From assembly GCA_050115915.1 (NCBI GenBank), contig JASFPP010000124.1, positions 1 to 11,809 of the forward strand: DNA of 11,809 bases. The letters run 5' to 3'. The notes beneath the pieces are model-generated. The model searched no databases, was not told where the DNA came from, and saw nothing but the letters and a program-made list of their open reading frames with translations. The DNA comes from WTAW01 sp050115915. Lineage in GTDB: Bacteria > Acidobacteriota > Aminicenantia > Aminicenantales > Aminicenantaceae. This document shows positions 1 through 8,478 of the stretch, one piece after another. Both the position numbers and the translations under genes were made by a program. How positions within the stretch are numbered: the stretch's first letter is position 1; every line of letters begins with the position of its first letter.

Positions 1-750
1 TGCTGTCTCTTTTCTCTGGATGGCTTCAATTTCAGAATTTGTTTCCACATGAAGATCCTCTGCCATTTTAGTCCATAGTTCCTGACAGCCATTTTGGCAG
101 CCTCTGATTCCAGTGCTTGCTTTTTCACTCCAAACATTTATCAGCGTTTTAATGCGAACGCTATTCCTGAAGATCAACCACAAGAAGCGGAACAGATAAA
201 GCGCCGGGATCTCCTCATAACAGCCATATCCACATCCAATCAAAAAGGGAGATAAAGTATCTGCAATGGGTTCAATTCTATGAGTTTGAATAAAGTCTTT
301 AAAGTTAATGTATAAATCTGGCGACGCCTCTATAAATCCACTTTTCAAGTACTTTCTAAATTTTATGCCAACATGAAGCATGTAAAAAAACGCTTTAAAA
401 ATGCTTGCAAAGGAGTAATGGTCTTTTAAATAGCGTTCGAATGTACATCGATACCCATCCAGAAAGGCCACATGTGGCGTCGAAAAATGTTCAAAAGGAA
501 TTTCATATGCGGCCAATAATTCATGGTAATTTTGGTAGTTTTTCTCGTCACCGATTATGATGGCACCCAGATCATAAATATTCCCTTCATATTCATAAGA
601 AAGAACTTTTCCCCCAACATCACCCGTCCTTTCGAACACAGTGACATCGCGATATCCTAGCTTTTTTAGATAATAGGCCGCCGTCAGTCCTGACACTCCT
701 GCTCCAATAATTGCAATTTTGATATTCTTATTTTTCGGAAAGTTTTGCAT
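1..750 (-). CDS. FAD-dependent amine-oxidase-family oxidoreductase, N-terminal 250 residues (runs off left edge)
   Basis: The reading frame is open from an ATG at 750 to the window edge, giving 250 residues with no stop. Residues 11-47 form a classic FAD-binding Rossmann start: a hydrophobic strand, GAGVSG (G16, G18, G21), an acidic residue ending the second strand (E40), and a GDVGG segment at 43-47. Residues 216-246 resemble the substrate/FAD-domain motif of flavin amine oxidases and protoporphyrinogen-oxidase-like proteins ('G-C-Q-x-L-W-x-K-M-A ... L-x-V-x-T-N-S-x-I'). The substrate cannot be deduced. An in-frame TAA lies eight codons upstream and no other start codon intervenes, so this ATG is the start even though no clear Shine-Dalgarno sequence precedes it. 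It begins 35 bp after the HD-GYP stop on the same strand, so co-transcription is likely. Family confidence is high; function is unknown. Confidence 0.87.
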   Translation of the reverse strand, partial: MQNFPKNKNIKIAIIGAGVSGLTAAYYLKKLGYRDVTVFERTGDVGGKVLSYEYEGNIYDLGAIIIGDEKNYQNYHELLAAYEIPFEHFSTPHVAFLDGYRCTFERYLKDHYSFASIFKAFFYMLHVGIKFRKYLKSGFIEASPDLYINFKDFIQTHRIEPIADTLSPFLIGCGYGCYEEIPALYLFRFLWLIFRNSVRIKTLINVWSEKASTGIRGCQNGCQELWTKMAEDLHVETNSEIEAIQRKETA

Positions 751-785
751 ATGGTCTGAATTAAGAAAATATTAATGTTTAGATT

Positions 786-2132
786 TCACCGTTTGACAAA
801 GTTGATGAATTCTTTCCCCCTGCCAAACGGATTTAAGGCTTTCTCAATCTTGAATTTTCTCTTTTCTTTCTCAAGGTCGATGAATCTCTTTTTTTGAATT
901 GGCGAGATCACCTCGACTTTTGGATGGAATATGTCAGCTTCATTGATCTCTCTGACTACTGCAACACTCTTGTCGTTCAAAGAAACAATTGTGCCCACCG
1001 GCCATACGCCTATGACCTCGAAAAATCTGTCCAGAATCTGAGGGTGAAAAAGTTTTCCTTTTTCCTCGATCATAGTTTCATAGATCTCATTTGGAGGGCT
1101 GTCTTTTTTGTAAGTCCTTCTTTGAGCGAGAGCATCATAAACATCACAAATGGAGACAATAAAGGATGCGATATAGGGCTTTTTTTCATACGTTAATTTG
1201 GGATATCCAGATAAGTCATACCTCAAGTGATGTTCAAAAGCAACAACAGCAGGAAGATGTCCCAAGGAGTTTCTATATTCACACAAAATCCGAGAACCCA
1301 AAATAGTATGATCTTTTATCTTTGTGAATTCACGTTCTGTCAGGCTTGATTTCTTTCTAAGTATTTTGGCTGAAATAAACATTTTTCCTATATCATGAAA
1401 GAGAGCTGCAACGCCCACATCGAGCACATCGTCCTTCGTAAGCCCCAATTTCGAAGATATATGCATTGCAAGAATTGAAACATTCAGCAGATGGACAAAA
1501 GTCAGCAGGTCTTTTCTCTTAATCTCAATCAGGTTCATAATCTCTTGATGGCGCCCCATAAAGTTTTCCATCACATTGAGTAGATTGAACCTTAAATCTA
1601 GACCGTCCACTTCTTCCAGATTGAGCACACTATCCATTGCTTGAGCGTAGGCATCGATCGATGTGTCATAGAGCTTTCTTAGAGCGTCCCAATCGTCTGT
1701 GCCATCCATCTGAAGTAAAGAATAGTCTTTGATCCTTCCTGTTTTTATATTTCTGATTCCTTGAAGCGCCAAAAATTTTTGTGCATCGGCTTGGAGTTCC
1801 TTTTTTGAAGTGTTTAGTACAGATACAAATTTGCTCAATTCGTCTTTATCAAATGCCTTGTGAATGAAAATTTTTTCGATGTTTCGTTCTAGAAAGTAGA
1901 TTATCGAAGACTTGAATCTTCGACTCAGATCGAAGTAAATCTCATCTTCACAGGCGACCTCTTCATCCACCATACCAATAACTAGCTCTGTTCGATTCTC
2001 TAGTGTTTCTTTCAGGCTTTTATAAGCATTTTCTATTGCGTCATGAAATTTGGGATGTGTACTGGAATAAAGTTTTCCCGTTTGAACGGCCGAAAAAAGA
2101 TGGACGACGGCTTTTTTTCTTTCACTCAGCAT
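786..2132 (-). CDS. HD-GYP domain protein, predicted cyclic-di-GMP phosphodiesterase, with N-terminal module shared with its upstream neighbour
   Basis: This 448-residue cytoplasmic protein has no signal peptide or membrane segment. Residues 8-140 form an N-terminal module that aligns co-linearly with the start of the upstream gene product. Residues about 205-375 form an HD-GYP domain with the expected metal and substrate residues: H214, HDIGK at 246-250, H275 in a 'DHTILGSRIL' helix, HH at 301-302, D306, GYP at 309-311, and D330 in 'CDVYDAL'. The signature reads HHLRYDLSGYP where the family norm is HHExxDGxGYP, so E and the first G are replaced by L303 and L307. Metal ligands look intact, so hydrolysis of c-di-GMP is plausible but unproven. 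Residues 377-412 are the small C-terminal strand segment ('PVGTIVSLND...') often seen after HD-GYP domains. GGAGAAG at 2137-2143 is a well-placed ribosome site inside the upstream gene. The two genes overlap by 11 bp, suggesting translational coupling. Confidence 0.9.
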   Translation of the reverse strand: MLSERKKAVVHLFSAVQTGKLYSSTHPKFHDAIENAYKSLKETLENRTELVIGMVDEEVACEDEIYFDLSRRFKSSIIYFLERNIEKIFIHKAFDKDELSKFVSVLNTSKKELQADAQKFLALQGIRNIKTGRIKDYSLLQMDGTDDWDALRKLYDTSIDAYAQAMDSVLNLEEVDGLDLRFNLLNVMENFMGRHQEIMNLIEIKRKDLLTFVHLLNVSILAMHISSKLGLTKDDVLDVGVAALFHDIGKMFISAKILRKKSSLTEREFTKIKDHTILGSRILCEYRNSLGHLPAVVAFEHHLRYDLSGYPKLTYEKKPYIASFIVSICDVYDALAQRRTYKKDSPPNEIYETMIEEKGKLFHPQILDRFFEVIGVWPVGTIVSLNDKSVAVVREINEADIFHPKVEVISPIQKKRFIDLEKEKRKFKIEKALNPFGRGKEFINFVKR

Positions 2133-4047
2133 GCCACTTCTCCAGTATCCCCTTTACCCGCTCCCGGAGTTTTTTATTCCAAAAGTTTTTCCTATCTCGC
2201 AAGGTTATCAAATAAGGCTTGGCTGCTATCACTTCCTTATCCTCTACGATACTTAGATTTTCAATAAGCCGCTTATTCCTAATGCCAAAAGGGGATGCGA
2301 TGGAAAACAGTTTTTGTAATATCTCATCTCTGACTTTTTCATCGCTTATCAATGTCGCAAAAGCCTCGCTCTTCATTTGAAAATCCTTACTTTTAAGCAT
2401 AGGGAGTAGGAATTTATTATCGTATGCCGAAAGATTTTGCATCGCTTGTAGCACTTTTATTTTTATCCCTCTTTCCCCACTTTGAAAAATGTTTTTCAGT
2501 GTCACGTGGGAAATATTGGAGTCTATCATCCCTAGGCTTTGGATTAATTTATCGATGATCTTGACGTCCGAAGAATATGTTTCAAGATTCAAGTTGAAGT
2601 AGAATAAGTATTCCTTAAAAAATTTAAAAAAGGCCTTCAATGTGTAGGGCGTGACTTTGCCCTCAGTAAATATTTTATCCAGGTAGACATTCACATCAAA
2701 TGTACTTTGATCAATGGAGTTTATGAAGGATTCAAAGTAAAAGGAGAGCTCTCCTTCAAGAATCATGCGTTCAATAAAATTAACGATTTTGTTTTTCATC
2801 TTTGAGTAATTAGGATCGGGAGACAATTCGTCTTTATTAGTCTGCAAAATATCGTAGACAGGTTTGAGATATTCATAATCTTTTTGTTCGGAAATATTTT
2901 CCCATTCTTCAAAGATCATTTTTAGAATAGACATAATCTCTTCTGGACTTTTCTCTTTTTCAAGCATATTGAGGAGCATGAAGCGGTAGTTCATGGAGAG
3001 AACATCCTCCCGGAATGACAATTCCTCACTGAAGGAAATTTCCTTCAGGAGAGTAGCCAGGGTGTTACGGTATATCTCAGAGACCATGGGGCTTGAAGTG
3101 TCGGATAACAACTCTTCCATTTTATTTGTGATTTTCGGGTTAGAGCGGAGAGGTTCGCTTTTTCTGAATATATTAGACATGAAATGAGATACGCCCTCTT
3201 GTTTGTTTTGTTGAATGAGCGTTGAAAAGATATTGAAATTGAGAGCATCAAAATGCTCGTCTGTGAGTAGTTCCTCCCATATTGTTGATGCAAAGTCTTT
3301 CTCCTTAAAGTTTTGGGCAATCTTTTGCAGTTTTTCTTTTTCAGGATCCGAGAGAATTTTTTTGTGTCTCATGATCGTGCGCACAAACTCCTTGGCGCAA
3401 TCTTGAAACTTATCGGGATCTAATTTCTCCAGATATAAGAAGAACTCAGACATATCATTGATGACATCATCAGATTCGAGTATTTCTTCCCATTCATATG
3501 CTTTTATGACTTTCTCGAAGGTGTCCGCCAACTCAAGGATTTTTTTGTCGTCCTTGGTTTCCAGCGCTTCTTGGAGGATGACAAGCCATATCTCTTTAAT
3601 TTCCGCACCTTCGCCTTTTAGGAGTTCAGAGTAGTCGAGTTCTTCAAATGTCAGGTGTTGCAGTTCTTCTTCTTCCAAGATTTTGTTGGGCCCCCCTCTT
3701 TTGATGACGTCTTTTGGAGAAATCGAGAGCGTCGTAATAAAATAGATGAGTTCATCGGCAGTTATCCCTTCTTGAATTTCTATGCTTTTTAATTTGCGGA
3801 AGTGAAATATTTTTGCGAGCTCGAGGAACAATTGTCCTTTTTCCCAGAGTCTGCCATCCATATATACAGAACGTGATGTGAAACCAAGACTTATTGGGAT
3901 AAAGAATTTAAACAGCATATCAATTCTTTGCGTAAGTCTTGCTATAGAATTTGAAAATGCTGGATGCTCAGCCCCGTACATAGAGGCATTTTTGAATGAG
4001 GTTTTTAGCGTATTCAGGAAATCTTTAAGTGTTTCATCTTTATTCAT
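2122..4047 (-). CDS. Helical-repeat (HEAT-like) protein with an N-terminal module shared with the HD-GYP protein
   Basis: This 641-residue, highly charged, almost wholly helical protein has no signal peptide or membrane segment, so it is probably cytoplasmic. Residues 8-143 match the N-terminus of the HD-GYP protein encoded just downstream. Shared landmarks in order are a 'Y-x-x-x-HP-x-F' motif (HPAF at 28-31), an 'LG' strand at 54-55, 'VYMDG' at 61-65, 'DELIYF' at 98-103 and 'DYSELL' at 138-143. The middle (about 150-510) is helix after helix with no motif I recognise. Residues about 515-641 look like degenerate HEAT-type repeats ending in 'NFWNKKLRER', a pattern I associate with bacterial HEAT-repeat proteins. 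The likely role is a scaffold or protein-binding partner, perhaps of the HD-GYP protein, but no enzymatic function is visible. The ATG at 4047 is preceded by AGGA at 4056-4059. It is the first gene of a leftward unit. Confidence 0.8.
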   Translation of the reverse strand: MNKDETLKDFLNTLKTSFKNASMYGAEHPAFSNSIARLTQRIDMLFKFFIPISLGFTSRSVYMDGRLWEKGQLFLELAKIFHFRKLKSIEIQEGITADELIYFITTLSISPKDVIKRGGPNKILEEEELQHLTFEELDYSELLKGEGAEIKEIWLVILQEALETKDDKKILELADTFEKVIKAYEWEEILESDDVINDMSEFFLYLEKLDPDKFQDCAKEFVRTIMRHKKILSDPEKEKLQKIAQNFKEKDFASTIWEELLTDEHFDALNFNIFSTLIQQNKQEGVSHFMSNIFRKSEPLRSNPKITNKMEELLSDTSSPMVSEIYRNTLATLLKEISFSEELSFREDVLSMNYRFMLLNMLEKEKSPEEIMSILKMIFEEWENISEQKDYEYLKPVYDILQTNKDELSPDPNYSKMKNKIVNFIERMILEGELSFYFESFINSIDQSTFDVNVYLDKIFTEGKVTPYTLKAFFKFFKEYLFYFNLNLETYSSDVKIIDKLIQSLGMIDSNISHVTLKNIFQSGERGIKIKVLQAMQNLSAYDNKFLLPMLKSKDFQMKSEAFATLISDEKVRDEILQKLFSIASPFGIRNKRLIENLSIVEDKEVIAAKPYLITLRDRKNFWNKKLRERVKGILEKWHAE

Positions 4048-4161
4048 ACACAGAATCCTAGCAATATCTCTCTAATTTTGTACTATAAAAAGGCATGCAT
4101 ATGCTGTTCGTTTTGTGTTTGAATATTGATCTATATCACCTCTGTTGCGTTCATTAGTTTT

Positions 4162-4181
4162 GATAATAGATAATCGTTATT
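4162..4181. promoter_or_regulatory. Fur-box-like hexamer repeat (tentative operator)
   Basis: The sequence is GATAAT, A, GATAAT, C, GTTATT. The classical Fur box is read as GATAAT GATAAT C ATTATC. Two hexamers match exactly, the third matches 4 of 6, and a single extra A separates the first two. A further GATAAT lies at 4306-4311, overlapping the rightward promoter. The position between divergent genes suits an operator, but the region is AT-rich and no iron-related gene is recognisable nearby, so chance is a real alternative. Confidence 0.25.
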
Positions 4182-4284
4182 TGATTCTGATTTTTCCGCG
4201 TTTATTATATTGAAATTACCAGTAACGCACAAGAACAAAATACGATTCAATCGCCATTCAAGGAGCCCTTTTCAGGGTAATCTG

Positions 4285-4313
4285 TTGACTCTTCGGTGAT
4301 TAATTGATAATCT
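4285..4313 (+). promoter_or_regulatory. Sigma70-like promoter for the kinase unit
   Basis: TTGACT at 4285-4290 (5 of 6 to the -35 consensus) is followed after exactly 17 bp by TAATCT at 4308-4313 (3 of 6). An alternative -10 is GATAAT at 4306-4311 (5 of 6) with a 15-bp spacer. Either would start transcription near 4320, leaving a very short leader before the AAAGGGGA ribosome site (4326-4333) and the ATG at 4337. Confidence 0.5.
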
Positions 4314-4336
4314 TTCTTCGATTCTAAAGGGGAATA

Positions 4337-7300
4337 ATGGCGAATCGCTGCCCTAAATGCAGTACTGAAAATCCTGCAGATTCTAAATACTGCAAAGAAT
4401 GCGCTGCTCCTCTAGCCCCCTCTGAAGATGCATCTGTCGCATTCACAAAAACCTTGGAAACCCCCATCGAGATGCTAAAAAGAGGATCTCTTTTTGGCGA
4501 GAGATATGAAATCATCGAAGAGCTCGGCAAAGGCGGGATGGGCACTGTTTATAGAGTCGAAGACACAAAAGTCGGTCAGGAAATCGCCCTTAAGCTTATA
4601 AAACACGAAGTCGCCTCGGACAGGCACACGATCGAAAGATTCCGTAACGAATTGAAAACCACACGTATGATTTCCCACAGGAATGTGTGCCGGATGTTCG
4701 ATCTCTTCGAATCAGAAGGTACTCACTTCATCACAATGGAATACGTCTCCGGAGAGGATTTGAAAAGCTTGATTAGAAGAGTCGGTCGTTTAGATTCGGG
4801 AACCGCAATCAGAATAACTAAACAGGTATGTGAAGGATTAGCTGAAGCACATAGGCTTGGCGTTGTTCACCGCGATCTCAAACCTTCGAACATCATGATC
4901 GATAAAGAAGGCAATGCCCGGATTATGGATTTTGGGATAGCCCGATCACAAAAAGCCAAAGGACTAACCGGCGAAGGGATCATTATCGGGACTCCCGAAT
5001 ACATGTCTCCAGAGCAGGTCGAAACCAAAGAGGTCGACAATCGCTCTGATATCTACTCATTGGGAGCAGTCTTTTATGAGATGGTGACAGGGCAATTGCC
5101 CTTTGAGGGTGACACTCCGCTCAGTGTGGCGATGAAGCACAAAGGCGAACCACCCAAGAATCCCAATGAACTGAATCCCCTGATCTCTGATGAATTAAGC
5201 CATCTCATTCTTAAATGCCTTGAAAAAGACAAAGAACTCAGATTTCAATCATCCAAAGAACTGATAGATGTTTTGAACAATTTAGAAAGAGAGATCCCCA
5301 TAACCCAACGGATTGACACTAAGAAAAAACCACTGACATCCAAAGAAATCACTGTGACATTTGGGCTAAGAAAACTCGTCATCCCTTTAATTCTTGTTGT
5401 TATTCTTGCCATTGGTGCTGTGGTTGTATGGCGGTTGCTTCCCAGAGAAGAGACCTCTCTGACTCCAAAGATAGAAAATTCCCTTGCCGTGATAACTTTT
5501 GAAAATCAGACCGGCGATGTGGCTTTTAACTATTTGCAGAGAGCCGTTCCCAATCTTCTCATTACAAACCTCGAACAGACTGGATATTTCTATGTCGCCA
5601 CCTGGGAGCGGATGTACGATCTCATTCGTCAGATGGGCAGAGAAGATGTGGACATCATCGATAGGGAATTAGGGTTTGATCTGTGCCAAAGGGAAGGCAT
5701 TGAATCAATCGTACTGGGGAGTGTCACCAAAGCCGGAGACACATTTGTCACTGATGTGAAAGTCCTTGATGTTGAAACACGAAAACTGTTAAAGAGCGCC
5801 AACGCCAGAGGAGTTGGTATCGATAGTATTTTAAACCTGCAGATAGATGAGCTCAGCAGAGAGATAGTCCAAAGCAGAGGCTTTATCAGCCGAGAAAAAG
5901 GTGCATCTGAATCCCGGATATCCGATTTCACCACTACTTCCATGGAGGCGTACAATCACTTTTTGACGGGTCGTGATAGCTATGAAAAACGCTATTATGA
6001 GGAGGCTCGTCTCTCCCTTGAAAAAGCTGTCGAGATCGATCCTACATTCGCCATCGCCTATCACCAACTCGGTCATGCCTATAGTGATTTACGGCTGGTT
6101 CAAGCAAGTGTCGACGCGTTTGAAAATGCGAAAAAGCATTCCGTGAGAGCCACAGAAAAGGAAAGACTTGTCATCAATGCTGGATATGCCCTGTATGTTG
6201 AAAAAGACCGAGAGAAATGGTTTCGTTTCATCTCAGAGATTGCTAAGAAATATCCTAAAGAAAAGCGTGCGCACTATTTATTGGGAGGCTACTACAATAT
6301 TAAAAAAATGTTTTCTGAAGCCATAAAGGAATACAATCTGGCATTGGAACTCGATCCCAATTATGGTTCGGCTTTAAATGGATTAGCGTTTACATACTCT
6401 CGAGCAGAAGATCACGAAAAGGCCATTGAATACTTCATGAAATACGCTGCAATTTCTCCAGGGGATGCCAATCCCTTCGATTCCATAGGTGAACTTTTTT
6501 TTAAGTTAGGAAGACTTGATGAAGCGATCGCACAATTTCATAAAGCTCTCGAGATAAAGTCTGATTTTGGATCGGAATACAAAATTGCCTATATTTATGC
6601 CTTAAAGAAAAATTATTCCGAGGCGCTAAGGTGGGTCGATCGATTCATCGCTGCAGCTCCTTCCCCTGGTTTGCAAGCTCAGGGCCATTTATGGGAAAGC
6701 TTCTATCATGCTCTTCTTGGCCAAATAGACCAGTCGTTTGAGGATATCAAACAGAATGATCGGAAAGTGGAGTCGGCTGGAAATATGTATGGATTAGCCG
6801 TAGGAAATGTTGTCAGAGGGATGATTTATCTCGATATTGGAGAGTATACATTAAGCTTCCGTCATAACAAGATCTACTCTGACTATGAGATGAAAATCCA
6901 ACCACATAAGTCCGAATTTAACAGAGCCGACTTTAACCTCTGGTCTGGACTGATTGATACACGATTAGGCCAGGTAGATTCAGCGAAGTTGAAACTTGAA
7001 GAAGCCCAGGCTCTTCTGCCGGAGAGCATAAGGCAGAAACCCATCTTCGGAGTAATACAAAAAAGATTTTTGGAATTACTCCATGCCGAGATATGGCTTG
7101 CCGAAGGATCCCCGTCGAGTGCAATCGAAGTTATGGAAAATGCCCCTCAACCAGAAGTCACCCCAATGAGCATCCAGTCCCTCTTTCGTTTAAACATGCC
7201 ATTTAGCCAGGATGTTTTTGCAAGAGCATATGTGAAGAATGGGGAATTAGATAAGGCCATCGCGAAATATGAGGAATTGATAACTTTCGATCCCAATAGT

Positions 7301-7486
7301 ACGGACAGGCGGATCGTCCATCCAAAGTATCACTATGAATTGGCAAAACTGTATGAGCAAAAAAATTGGGAGGGCAAAGCCATCGAGCATTATGAGATAT
7401 TCCTCGATTTATGGAAGGATGCAGATGAGGGATTGGTTGAATTGGAGGACGCGAAGAAAGGATTGGCTCGTCTCAAAGGCGACTAA
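4337..7486 (+). CDS. Transmembrane Ser/Thr protein kinase with zinc ribbon, TolB/FlgO-like domain and TPR repeats
   Basis: The protein has 1049 residues. Domains in order: a zinc ribbon with C5-x2-C8 and C19-x2-C22; a PknB-type kinase at about 57-318; a membrane segment at 347-365 flanked by basic residues; a TolB/FlgO/CsgG-like domain at about 380-515 starting 'LAVITFENQTGD'; and TPR repeats from about 535 to 1035 with several gaps. The kinase looks catalytically complete: GKGGMG loop (64-69), K86, E105, HRDLKPSN (178-185), DFG (198-200), GTPEYMSPE (218-226). The kinase lies N-terminal to the single membrane helix, so it should be cytoplasmic and the TolB-like and TPR part outside the membrane, acting as sensor or protein-binding region. 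That topology is inferred. The start is supported by AAAGGGGA ending four bases before the ATG. It is followed 86 bp later by the MBL-fold gene on the same strand, with no terminator visible between them. Targets of phosphorylation are unknown. Confidence 0.93.
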   Translation: MANRCPKCSTENPADSKYCKECAAPLAPSEDASVAFTKTLETPIEMLKRGSLFGERYEIIEELGKGGMGTVYRVEDTKVGQEIALKLIKHEVASDRHTIERFRNELKTTRMISHRNVCRMFDLFESEGTHFITMEYVSGEDLKSLIRRVGRLDSGTAIRITKQVCEGLAEAHRLGVVHRDLKPSNIMIDKEGNARIMDFGIARSQKAKGLTGEGIIIGTPEYMSPEQVETKEVDNRSDIYSLGAVFYEMVTGQLPFEGDTPLSVAMKHKGEPPKNPNELNPLISDELSHLILKCLEKDKELRFQSSKELIDVLNNLEREIPITQRIDTKKKPLTSKEITVTFGLRKLVIPLILVVILAIGAVVVWRLLPREETSLTPKIENSLAVITFENQTGDVAFNYLQRAVPNLLITNLEQTGYFYVATWERMYDLIRQMGREDVDIIDRELGFDLCQREGIESIVLGSVTKAGDTFVTDVKVLDVETRKLLKSANARGVGIDSILNLQIDELSREIVQSRGFISREKGASESRISDFTTTSMEAYNHFLTGRDSYEKRYYEEARLSLEKAVEIDPTFAIAYHQLGHAYSDLRLVQASVDAFENAKKHSVRATEKERLVINAGYALYVEKDREKWFRFISEIAKKYPKEKRAHYLLGGYYNIKKMFSEAIKEYNLALELDPNYGSALNGLAFTYSRAEDHEKAIEYFMKYAAISPGDANPFDSIGELFFKLGRLDEAIAQFHKALEIKSDFGSEYKIAYIYALKKNYSEALRWVDRFIAAAPSPGLQAQGHLWESFYHALLGQIDQSFEDIKQNDRKVESAGNMYGLAVGNVVRGMIYLDIGEYTLSFRHNKIYSDYEMKIQPHKSEFNRADFNLWSGLIDTRLGQVDSAKLKLEEAQALLPESIRQKPIFGVIQKRFLELLHAEIWLAEGSPSSAIEVMENAPQPEVTPMSIQSLFRLNMPFSQDVFARAYVKNGELDKAIAKYEELITFDPNSTDRRIVHPKYHYELAKLYEQKNWEGKAIEHYEIFLDLWKDADEGLVELEDAKKGLARLKGD

Positions 7487-7572
7487 TCAACTGGAATTGA
7501 ATGTTTTGATTCCCCTCTGCAACGGATTCGCTCTTAAAATACAAAAAATCAACGTATAAAAAGGAGGATAGA

Positions 7573-8478
7573 ATGTTCCCTAGATGGAAAAAATTTTTGC
7601 TTTTTATGGTCCTATTTTTATTTCTGATTTCTTTCAATTCATTTTTTGCCCAAGAATATGAAGAGCTTGAGATCAAAGTCGAGAAGGCCGGGGATGGAGT
7701 ATATGTGCTTTTTGGTGCTGGGGGGAACATCGGTGTTTCGATCGGAAGGGATGGAACCCTATTGGTCGATAGCCAGTTTGCCGAGCTCAATGATAAAGTG
7801 ACAGCAGCGATTAAAGCGATCAAGGGTGTGCCGATCCGTTATGTGCTCAATACAAATTGGCATTATGATCATGTCGGCGGCAACAAGCCTTTGGCCGAGG
7901 GGGGTGCGATTATTATTGCGCAGACAGACACAAGGAAGCGCATGATCACTGAGCAATACCACCCGTTGTTTGACACAACAGTGCCTCCTTATCCTGAGGC
8001 AGCACTGCCCACGGTGACTTTCGCAAAATCCATAACTCTCGATTTTAATGGTGGCGACATCCATGCGTTCCATATCGAAAATGCACACTCCGATTCGGAT
8101 ATCGTCATTCATTTCAAGAATGCGAATGTTATTCATACAGGCGATATCGTTTTTTCGGCAGGTTTTCCGTTTATCGATCGTCCCCATGGTGGTTCAGTCG
8201 AGGGGATGATCAAGGCTGCAAATCAGATCATCGAAATGATGGATGAAGAAACGAAAATAATCCCCGGCCATGGTCCTCTGACAGATCGTGAGGGAGTGAA
8301 GAAATTTCGAGATCTGATAATTACTGTTCGTGATCGCATTAAAAAACAGATCGGAGAGGGGAGAACACTAGATGAGATCCTCGCGACCAATCCAACAGAA
8401 GGGTTCGAAATGAAGGGCCCTGGAGTTCCCGCCGAGATGTTTGTCAGGATCATCTATAATGAGCTTTCCGGACAGTGA
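7573..8478 (+). CDS. Exported metallo-beta-lactamase-fold hydrolase with an altered HxHxDH motif
   Basis: The protein has 301 residues. Residues 1-26 form a signal peptide: basic WKK, a long hydrophobic core, and cleavage predicted after FFA-26, placing the enzyme in the periplasm or outside. The MBL fold is clear: 'GAGGNIGVSIGRDGTLLVD' strands at 48-66, the metal motif at 95-100, H172 in 'AHSDSD', bridging D191 in 'HTGD', and H233 in 'PGHGP'. The metal motif reads NWHYDH, so the first His of HxHxDH is Asn (codon AAT at 7855-7857), while H97, D99 and H100 remain. Subclass B2 beta-lactamases also have Asn there, but the rest of this protein looks like the broad family of uncharacterised exported MBL hydrolases, so antibiotic hydrolysis should not be assumed. 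AAGGAGG at 7561-7567 is a near-ideal ribosome site five bases before the ATG. It is probably co-transcribed with the kinase. It converges on the fucosidase gene, with 37 bp between the stops. Confidence 0.9.
   Translation: MFPRWKKFLLFMVLFLFLISFNSFFAQEYEELEIKVEKAGDGVYVLFGAGGNIGVSIGRDGTLLVDSQFAELNDKVTAAIKAIKGVPIRYVLNTNWHYDHVGGNKPLAEGGAIIIAQTDTRKRMITEQYHPLFDTTVPPYPEAALPTVTFAKSITLDFNGGDIHAFHIENAHSDSDIVIHFKNANVIHTGDIVFSAGFPFIDRPHGGSVEGMIKAANQIIEMMDEETKIIPGHGPLTDREGVKKFRDLIITVRDRIKKQIGEGRTLDEILATNPTEGFEMKGPGVPAEMFVRIIYNELSGQ

Larger units (their letters stand above)
4048..4336. other. Divergent intergenic region between the HD-GYP unit and the kinase unit
   Basis: These 289 bp hold no supportable gene on either strand. 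The region is AT-rich and must contain the promoters of both outward-facing units. A good rightward promoter lies at 4285-4313 and a Fur-box-like repeat at 4162-4181. For the leftward unit the best -10-like match is TATAGT (read on the minus strand) at 4082-4087, but it has only a poor -35 partner. A short hairpin, CCCT-TTTC-AGGG, sits at 4266-4277, just upstream of the rightward -35; its arms are too short to interpret. Confidence 0.6.

Noticed and set aside
7573..8478. True antibiotic-hydrolysing class B beta-lactamase.
   Set aside because: The Asn at the first ligand position recalls subclass B2, but D99-H100 and the other motifs fit the broad exported MBL-hydrolase family and nothing points to antibiotic resistance.
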